The notes under the pieces were generated by a model. It was given only the letters and a program-made list of their open reading frames with translations, was not told the DNA's origin and did not search any database. Shown one piece after another: positions 6,535-11,410 of a stretch of 11,410 nucleotides of DNA. A program made the translations under genes and the position numbers. Every line of letters begins with the position of its first letter. Position 1 is the stretch's first letter. Source of the DNA: Gulosibacter massiliensis. GTDB taxonomy: Bacteria > Actinomycetota > Actinomycetes > Actinomycetales > Microbacteriaceae. The stretch is taken from NCBI GenBank assembly GCA_945901035.1, contig CAMDKN010000024.1, positions 1 through 11,410 on the forward strand, read 5' to 3'.

Positions 6535-6552
6535 GGGTGAGTTGTGCGGTCG

Positions 6553-7416
6553 TTAGGAGAGCGACTTCGTGTGCCACACGGTTTTGGTCTCGACGAACGC
6601 CGCGATTCGGTCAACCGCACACTCGGTCGCCCCGAAAGTTCCGGGACGAATGACGCGCATGAGCGTTTCCGCCGCCGACCGCTCGCACTCCACGGCGAGT
6701 TCCCGTTCAGCCCCGGTTAGGTCGATGGCATTGACGTCGGCGTGAGACGCCAGCCACGGAGTCACCTCGGCGACCGAACCCGTCAGAATGTTGATCGCAC
6801 CGCCGGGGACATCACTGGTCGCGAGCACCTCCGCGAACGTCATCGCGGGGCACGGCGCCGACTCGCTCGCGAGCACCACAACCGCATTTCCGGTGGTGAG
6901 CGCGGGGGCGATTGACGCGACGAGACCGAGCAGCGACGTTCCGTTTCCGGACGGCGCAACCAGCGCGACGACACCGGTCGGTTCAGGGACGGACAGATTG
7001 AAGAACGGACCGGCAACGGGGTTCGCCCCGCCGTGCACCTGTGCGAACTTGTCGGTCCAACCGGCGTACCAAACGAGACAGTCGATCGCCGAGGCGACCT
7101 CGGCTCGGGCATCCACCGGCTTCACGCCGGTCGCCTGGATAATCTCGGTCACGAACTGTTCCGCACGACCCTCGAGCATCTCGGCGATTCGATAGAGGAC
7201 CTGACCGCGGTTGTAGGCGGTCGCTCCGGACCATCCCGCCACAGCCGCTCGAGCGGCGACAACCGCATCGCGCGCGTCCTTGCGACTCGCCTGAGCGACG
7301 TTGGCGAGGAACTCCCCGGCGGGACTGGACACCGTGGTGGTTCGCCCCGATTCACTCCGCGGGAACTTTCCGCCGATGAACAGTTTGTAGGTCTTGGGGA
7401 CGGCGAGTCGGGTCAT
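6553..7416 (-). CDS. Catalytically dead aldehyde dehydrogenase-like protein (ALDH16 C-terminal domain type)
   Basis: This 287-residue protein has the aldehyde dehydrogenase fold but is much shorter than the usual ~480 residues. It begins with the usual N-terminal pattern (KLFIGGKF, then SPAG, at about 11-33). It continues through PEPTGVVALVAPSGNGTSLL (about 145-163) and TSDVPGGAINILTGS (about 200-214), then ends near AAFVETKTVWH. The cofactor lysine motif KPAE is replaced by ASES, the general-base region is not recognisable, and there is no catalytic-cysteine motif. This matches what I know of the C-terminal pseudo-enzyme domain of bacterial two-domain ALDH16. The ATG overlaps the upstream dehydrogenase by 4 bp and has a strong GGAGG site. 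It is probably a structural partner of that enzyme. Only 33 bp separate its stop from truB, so it is not a cut-off full-length gene. Confidence 0.85.
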   Translation of the reverse strand: MTRLAVPKTYKLFIGGKFPRSESGRTTTVSSPAGEFLANVAQASRKDARDAVVAARAAVAGWSGATAYNRGQVLYRIAEMLEGRAEQFVTEIIQATGVKPVDARAEVASAIDCLVWYAGWTDKFAQVHGGANPVAGPFFNLSVPEPTGVVALVAPSGNGTSLLGLVASIAPALTTGNAVVVLASESAPCPAMTFAEVLATSDVPGGAINILTGSVAEVTPWLASHADVNAIDLTGAERELAVECERSAAETLMRVIRPGTFGATECAVDRIAAFVETKTVWHTKSLS

Positions 7417-8861
7417 CGTGCACCTCCGCTGGCGAGATAGGCCGCGAGACCGTGTCGGCCACCCTCGCGCCCGTAACCCGATTCTTTGTACCCGCCGAAC
7501 GGGCTGGTCGGGTCGAACTGGTTGAAGGTGTTCGCCCACACCACGCCGGCCCGGAGCGAATCGACAACCCGCAGCATGCGGCTCGCGTTGTTCGTCCACA
7601 CCCCGGCACTCAGTCCGTAGGGCGTGTTGTTGGCTTTCGCGATCGCCTCATCGGGCGTGCGGAAGCTGAGAACCGACAGCACTGGTCCGAAAATCTCGTC
7701 TTTCGCCACGGTGTGACTCGTCGTCACATTCGTGAATATCGTCGGGCGGAACCAGAACCCAGCCTTCGGAATTTCGCAGTCGAGTGTCCAGCGGTCCGCG
7801 CCCTCCGCCTCGCCGGTCGCCGCAATCGCGGTGATGCGGTCGAGCTGGGCGCGCGAGTTGATCGCACCGATGTCGGTGTTCTTGTCGAGCGGATCGCCGA
7901 GGCGCAGTGTCGACAGTCGGCGCGTCAGTTTTTCGACCACCTCGTCCTGGACGTTCTCCTGGACCAGAAGGCGCGAACCCGCGCAACACACGTGACCCTG
8001 GTTGAAGAAGATTCCGTTGATGATGCCCTCGACCGCTTCGTCCATCGCCGCGTCATCGAAGATGATGTTGGCGCCTTTGCCACCGAGCTCCAGAGTGAGC
8101 CGAGTGTCCGTGCCGGCGAGCGTGCGGGCGATGCCGCGTCCCACCGCGGTTGACCCGGTGAACGCGATCTTGTTGATGCCCGAGTGCTCGACCAGAGCCT
8201 GACCGGCGACACCGCCGAGACCGGGGATGATGTTGACCACGCCCGCGGGCAGCCCGGCCTGTTGGCACACGTCGGCGAACAATAGAGCCGTCAACGGGGT
8301 GGTCTCAGCGGGTTTGAGAACGACGGTGTTTCCCGCAGCCAGTGCGGGGGCGACCTTCCACGCCAGCATCAGCAGCGGAAAGTTCCAGGGAATGATCTGA
8401 CCGGCGACTCCCAGCGACGACGGCTTCGGGCCGAGCCCGGCAAATTCGAGTTTGTCGGCCCACCCGGCGTAGTGAAAAAACCACGCTGCGACGAGCGGGA
8501 TATCGATGTCGCGCGTTTCGCGAATCGGCTTGCCGTTGTCGAGGGTTTCGGCGACAGCAAACTCGCGGGCACGCTCCTGAATCAACCGAGCAATCCGAAA
8601 CAGGTACTTGCCGCGTTCGGCTCCGCCCATCTTCGACCACACGGTGTCATAGCTCTTTCGCGCGGCGGCGACAGCCCGGTTCACATCGGCGGCATCGGCG
8701 AGGGCGATTTCCGCGATGGGTTTTTCGGTCGCGGGCGAGATGGTCGTCATCGAACCACCGTGTCCGTCCGACCAGGCTCCGTCGATGAACAGACCGTACG
8801 ACTTCTGAAGTTTCAGAATCGCGGTCGATTCCGGTGCGGGGGCGTAATCACGAAATGTCAT
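7413..8861 (-). CDS. NAD(P)-dependent aldehyde dehydrogenase, full catalytic domain
   Basis: This 482-residue aldehyde dehydrogenase, beside deoC, probably oxidizes the acetaldehyde released from deoxyribose-5-phosphate to acetate. All key residues are visible: the oxyanion asparagine in PWNFP (N160), cofactor lysine in KPAE (K183), the Rossmann motif FTGSTAVG (234-241), and the general base in LELGGK (E258). The catalytic cysteine is in FFNQGHVCCAGSR (C292, spaced 34 residues from the base as in ALDH2), and the NAD-ribose glutamate is in EIFGPV (E389). The ATG lies 9 bp after the deoC stop, and its AGGAAA site overlaps that stop. Its end overlaps the next, catalytically dead ALDH-like gene by 4 bp (ATGA). 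Substrate is inferred from context only. I read it as the catalytic half of a split ALDH16. Confidence 0.92.
   Translation of the reverse strand: MTFRDYAPAPESTAILKLQKSYGLFIDGAWSDGHGGSMTTISPATEKPIAEIALADAADVNRAVAAARKSYDTVWSKMGGAERGKYLFRIARLIQERAREFAVAETLDNGKPIRETRDIDIPLVAAWFFHYAGWADKLEFAGLGPKPSSLGVAGQIIPWNFPLLMLAWKVAPALAAGNTVVLKPAETTPLTALLFADVCQQAGLPAGVVNIIPGLGGVAGQALVEHSGINKIAFTGSTAVGRGIARTLAGTDTRLTLELGGKGANIIFDDAAMDEAVEGIINGIFFNQGHVCCAGSRLLVQENVQDEVVEKLTRRLSTLRLGDPLDKNTDIGAINSRAQLDRITAIAATGEAEGADRWTLDCEIPKAGFWFRPTIFTNVTTSHTVAKDEIFGPVLSVLSFRTPDEAIAKANNTPYGLSAGVWTNNASRMLRVVDSLRAGVVWANTFNQFDPTSPFGGYKESGYGREGGRHGLAAYLASGGAR
7421..7427 (-). promoter_or_regulatory. Ribosome binding site deciding the start of the short ALDH-like gene
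   Basis: GGAGGTG on the minus strand ends four bases before the ATG at 7416 (GGAGG core, 6 nt spacing). It excludes the longer reading of this frame from 7599, whose first 61 residues are arginine-rich shadow of the upstream gene. Confidence 0.75.
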
Positions 8862-8870
8862 GCGCGTTTC

Positions 8871-10058
8871 CTAGTCCACGGTCACGTAGTCGGGGCCGCT
8901 GTAGTGGCCGGTGGTCATCTTTTGACGTTGCAGCAGGACGTCGTTGAGCAAACTGGAGGCGCCAAAACGGAACAGGTGCGGGTGGATCCACTCCTCGCCC
9001 GCGACCTCGGCGACCGCGACCAGATAGCGAATCGCGTCCTTGGACTGGCGAATTCCGCCCGCCGGCTTGACGCCGATGCGCTCGCCGGTGAGGGCGAACC
9101 AGTCCCGAACGACCTCCAGCATCAAAACGGTGGTGGGCAGAGTCGCCGCCGGCTGAACTTTTCCGGTCGAGGTCTTGATGAAATCGGCACCGGCGAGAAT
9201 CGCCAGCCAGGACGCGCGTTTGATGTTGTCGTACGTGCGAAGCTCGCCCGTTTCCAGAATGACCTTGAGGTGCGCGTGGGTTCCGTCGGGGCGTTCACAG
9301 GCCCGCCGAATGGCTACGATTTCGGAGAACACCGCGTCGAGATCGCCCGAGAGGAACGCGCCGCGATCGATCACCATGTCGATTTCGGTCGCACCGGACG
9401 CGACGGCGTGACGTGTGTCCGCGAGTTTGATGGCGAGCGTCGAGCGCCCGCTGGGGAAAGCGGTGGCGACCGAGGCGATTCCGACTCCGGTCACTCCGTC
9501 ACCGGCTCGTGCACCGAGTGCGGTCACGGCGTGGTGGACCATATCCGGGTACACGCACACTGCCGCAACACGCGGAGCCGTCGGATCCGCGGGGTCGGGT
9601 AACAGCGCCTTCTGCACGAGCGAACGCACTTTGCCACGCGTGTCGGCGCCCTCCAGCGTGGTGAGGTCGATCAGTCGAATGATGGTGTCAAGCGCCTCGC
9701 GCTTGGAATCGTTTTTGATGGAGCGGGTTGCGAGTCGCGCGGCGCGGTCTTCGAGCCCGATGGCGTCGACTGACGAAAGTCCGTAGAGAAATGCGCGAAG
9801 GGACGACGAGTCGACAACACCGCGGGCACGCGAGCGCTCGGTGGTCGGGAATCCCGCGACCGCGTTGGCGTCGCCCGATTCCGAGCCATCGACAATGGAA
9901 ATCGCCACGATTCCCGTGTCACGGGCGAGGGCCAACAGGCGTCCCGCTTTCCAGCGCGTAATGGTCAAAATCTCGCCGATCTCGTCCTGCGTTTTTCCGT
10001 CGTCGTAATAGAGTCGAGCCGCGCGCAGAGCGAGATCGTTGTCCGAAATTTCCGTCAC
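8871..10058 (-). CDS. deoC: Deoxyribose-phosphate aldolase with N-terminal SorC/DeoR-type DNA-binding domain
   Basis: DeoC cleaves 2-deoxyribose-5-phosphate to glyceraldehyde-3-phosphate and acetaldehyde. Residues about 84-395 form a complete long-type DeoC domain. The general-acid region is EIDMVIDRG (D227), followed by HLKVILETGEL (K265). The Schiff-base lysine lies in ADFIKTSTGK (K295), the helper lysine in GVKPAGGIR (K331), and the protein ends GPDYVTVD. Residues about 8-55 are extra and read as a SorC-family helix-turn-helix: AARLYYDDGKTQDEIGEIL, then TITRWKAGRLLALARDTGIV. A linker of about 28 polar residues joins the two. The ~250-residue sugar-binding domain normally following this helix-turn-helix is absent. 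The start is GTG at 10058, six bases after a -10 box. No ATG occurs until residue 173, so a separate short DeoC is unlikely. It is first in an operon with two ALDH genes and may regulate itself. Confidence 0.93.
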   Translation of the reverse strand: MTEISDNDLALRAARLYYDDGKTQDEIGEILTITRWKAGRLLALARDTGIVAISIVDGSESGDANAVAGFPTTERSRARGVVDSSSLRAFLYGLSSVDAIGLEDRAARLATRSIKNDSKREALDTIIRLIDLTTLEGADTRGKVRSLVQKALLPDPADPTAPRVAAVCVYPDMVHHAVTALGARAGDGVTGVGIASVATAFPSGRSTLAIKLADTRHAVASGATEIDMVIDRGAFLSGDLDAVFSEIVAIRRACERPDGTHAHLKVILETGELRTYDNIKRASWLAILAGADFIKTSTGKVQPAATLPTTVLMLEVVRDWFALTGERIGVKPAGGIRQSKDAIRYLVAVAEVAGEEWIHPHLFRFGASSLLNDVLLQRQKMTTGHYSGPDYVTVD

Positions 10059-10064
10059 AGACGC

Positions 10065-10093
10065 ACTCTACGCGCATATGAGCAGAATGCCAA
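10065..10093 (-). promoter_or_regulatory. Leaderless promoter of the deoC-ALDH operon
   Basis: On the minus strand TTGGCA (10088-10093) is followed by 17 bases, then TAGAGT (10065-10070, a TANNNT box), then six bases and the GTG start of deoC. There is no ribosome binding site, so transcription should begin at the start codon. The promoter supports the full-length reading that includes the helix-turn-helix. Confidence 0.65.
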
Positions 10094-10097
10094 CATT
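10086..10097. promoter_or_regulatory. Possible operator: short inverted repeat over the deoC -35
   Basis: AATG, CCAA, CATT: four-base arms around a four-base centre, overlapping the predicted -35 of the deoC operon. The arms are short and could arise by chance. The site is suggested only because the operon's first gene encodes a DNA-binding domain, and SorC-family regulators bind near their own promoters. Confidence 0.25.
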
Positions 10098-10108
10098 TGC
10101 GCGCGCGG

Positions 10109-11035
10109 CTACAGGTGGAGCGTGCCGTCCGCGATGAGGGTGCGGATGTTCCGGAAGTCGCCGTGCAAAGCCTCGATGAGTTCCTCCACGGAAGCGAAGG
10201 GCACGTTGTCTCGAAGCCAGTGGGTGAATCGGATTTCCGCGACCGCACCGTAGGCGTCAAAGTCCGCGTCGAGCGCATGGGCCTCGACCTGATTGCGCGT
10301 TACATCGGTGAACGTCGGGTTCTTGCCCACCGAGATACCCGCTAGGTATTCGACGCCCAAAACCAGAACGCTGCCCGCGTACACCCCGGATTTCGGGATG
10401 AAGCCCTCGTTGTTTTCTTCCAGGTTGACCGTCGGGTAACCGAGCACCCGCCCGCGCTGGTGACCGTGAACGACGAGCCCGCGCACGCGGTGCGGGCGAC
10501 CCAGTAACTGGGCGGCGGTTTCGACATCGCCGGCGGCGAGGGCGTCGCGAATTGTCGAGGACGACACTTTCACCCCACCCTCCAGGCAAACATCCCGGAG
10601 CACATCGACGGAAAAACCGCGCGCGTCACCCATCTCGGTGAGCGTTCCCACGTTTCCCGAACCGCCGGAGCCGAAACGAAAATCGGCCCCGACCAGGATC
10701 AACTGGGCCGACAGACCGTCCACCAGGATGCTCTGAACAAAGTCTTCGGGTGATGTGGCGGCGAATTCTTCGGTGAACGGTAACACGACGACGAGGTCCG
10801 CACCGGCGTCGTGGAGCGCTTCGACTTTTTGGGGAATCGACAACAGCGGCGTGGGGGCACGCGACGGGTCGAATAGTTCGAGCGGGTGGCGATCGAAGGT
10901 CACGACGGCTACTCGTCGACCATCGGCTTTTTCGCGCAACGTGCGCAGCACCTCCCGATGCCCGATGTGGACACCGTCAAATTTTCCAATCGTCACGACC
11001 GAATCGACTCCGTCGCGCGGCAACGGCCAGTTCAT
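10109..11035 (-). CDS. ribF: Bifunctional riboflavin kinase / FAD synthetase RibF
   Basis: RibF phosphorylates riboflavin to FMN and adenylylates FMN to FAD. The 308-residue protein has an N-terminal FMN adenylyltransferase domain with the nucleotidyltransferase motif GKFDGVHIGH at 17-26 (K18 where most have N) and SSSTIRDAL at about 158-166. The C-terminal riboflavin kinase domain has GRVLGYPTVNL at 195-205, SGVYAG at 216-221, and the catalytic glutamate in VEAHALD (E251). The ATG at 11035 overlaps the upstream membrane gene by 4 bp (ATGA) and has a GGGGAG site 7 nt upstream. The same frame is open 63 codons further up, but that part has no homology and lies inside the upstream gene. No FMN riboswitch is seen before it. 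Confidence 0.96.
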   Translation of the reverse strand: MNWPLPRDGVDSVVTIGKFDGVHIGHREVLRTLREKADGRRVAVVTFDRHPLELFDPSRAPTPLLSIPQKVEALHDAGADLVVVLPFTEEFAATSPEDFVQSILVDGLSAQLILVGADFRFGSGGSGNVGTLTEMGDARGFSVDVLRDVCLEGGVKVSSSTIRDALAAGDVETAAQLLGRPHRVRGLVVHGHQRGRVLGYPTVNLEENNEGFIPKSGVYAGSVLVLGVEYLAGISVGKNPTFTDVTRNQVEAHALDADFDAYGAVAEIRFTHWLRDNVPFASVEELIEALHGDFRNIRTLIADGTLHL

Positions 11036-11400
11036 CGGCGAACTCCCCGAGCCCACCAGAGCCCGAGCATCGGAAGAATCACAGGCAAGAACCCGTACCC
11101 CGCACCGAAATACGACCACACCGAGTTGGCGTGGAAGAGCGACGGAATGAGAACGGTCAGGAACCCGACGCTGAGCACACCGATCAGTTCCACGATCATG
11201 ATGACGATGGCGAAATTGCGCCACCTGCGAATAATCGCGAGCACAGCGAGCAAATAGTGGGCGGCCGCAATCGCGGACATCGTGTAGGCGAACGGCGCGT
11301 CGGAAAACTTGGTGATGATTTGGAAAACGCTGCGACCCGTCGCGGCGAGGGCCAAAATCAAATAGCCGATTGTGAGCAAGCGCCCGAAGCCGTCTTTCAC
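11032..11400 (-). CDS. Conserved four-helix membrane protein upstream of ribF
   Basis: This 122-residue protein of unknown function has four predicted membrane helices at about 7-24, 38-57, 62-85 and 97-117. The first loop, TGRSVFQIITKFSDAPFAYT, and the last segment, FGAGYGFLPVILPMLGLWWA, resemble a small actinobacterial membrane family found beside ribF; I know it only by pattern. The GTG start at 11400 is preceded by AGGA six bases upstream, separated by a run of A, right at the window edge. The upstream promoter or partner gene is not visible. Its end overlaps ribF by 4 bp, so the two are translated together; a role in flavin transport is possible but nothing in the sequence shows it. Confidence 0.82.
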   Translation of the reverse strand: MKDGFGRLLTIGYLILALAATGRSVFQIITKFSDAPFAYTMSAIAAAHYLLAVLAIIRRWRNFAIVIMIVELIGVLSVGFLTVLIPSLFHANSVWSYFGAGYGFLPVILPMLGLWWARGVRR

Positions 11401-11410
11401 TTTTTTTCCT

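Noticed and set aside
6520..6552. Short ALDH-like gene as a frameshifted remnant of a full dehydrogenase
   Set aside because: Only 33 bp remain before truB, no cysteine-motif region is found in any frame downstream, and the end matches the natural ALDH16 C-terminal end.
7417..7599. N-terminal extension of the short ALDH-like protein
   Set aside because: It overlaps the end of the catalytic ALDH in another frame; GGAGG before the ATG at 7416 and the 4-bp overlap settle the start.
9816..9908. A later start giving DeoC without the helix-turn-helix
   Set aside because: The valines at 81-82 are GTT and GTC, no ATG is available, and the GTG at residue 51 has no convincing ribosome binding site and falls inside the DNA-binding domain. 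The leaderless promoter fits the GTG at 10058.
10098..10107. Alternating GC run between ribF and deoC as a structural or terminator element
   Set aside because: It is only about ten bases, has no T-run after it and no clear stem-loop; such runs are common at this GC content.
11036..11224. N-terminal extension of RibF by 63 residues
   Set aside because: The extra part is arginine-rich, lies wholly within the upstream membrane gene, and the ATG at 11035 has a good ribosome binding site and normal family start.

Overview
The window looks like a chromosomal core segment from a high-GC actinobacterium, probably near Micrococcales/Microbacteriaceae. The reasons are the protein sequences, the gene order hemW-hrcA-dnaJ-rsmE-HIT-phoH, GTG/TTG starts, leaderless-type promoters and tight ATGA/TGATG/TAATG gene junctions. 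The lineage is inferred from familiarity, not from a search. Every gene except one small membrane protein is on the minus strand, so the layout is described from high to low coordinates.

(1) 11400-10109: a four-helix membrane protein is translationally coupled to ribF (FMN/FAD synthesis).

(2) 10093-6553: a deoxyribose-phosphate catabolic operon. It has a good leaderless promoter and three genes. The first is a 395-residue deoxyribose-phosphate aldolase carrying a SorC/DeoR-type helix-turn-helix at its N-terminus. The second is a complete catalytic aldehyde dehydrogenase. The third, overlapping by 4 bp, is a 287-residue aldehyde-dehydrogenase-like protein without the catalytic cysteine. The last two together resemble a two-domain ALDH16 split into two genes. 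The predicted pathway is deoxyribose-5-phosphate to glyceraldehyde-3-phosphate plus acetaldehyde, then acetaldehyde to acetate. The aldolase may also be its own regulator. This is the most unusual part of the window.

(3) 6534-4075: truB (leaderless promoter), a small membrane protein, and hemW, all overlapping. hemW meets a plus-strand DUF4870-type membrane gene (3725-4078) tail to tail, and their stop codons overlap.

(4) 3683-1: a heat-shock and RNA cluster of hrcA, dnaJ, rsmE, a HIT hydrolase and phoH (cut by the window edge), read as one overlapping chain. A CIRCE operator (3644-3670) lies between hrcA and the divergent DUF4870 gene and overlaps the predicted promoters of both. An AT-rich palindrome beside it supplies a -10 box in each direction.

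No tRNA, rRNA, CRISPR array, insertion sequence or phage gene was seen. No gap between genes exceeds about 100 bases, and no convincing intrinsic terminator was found.
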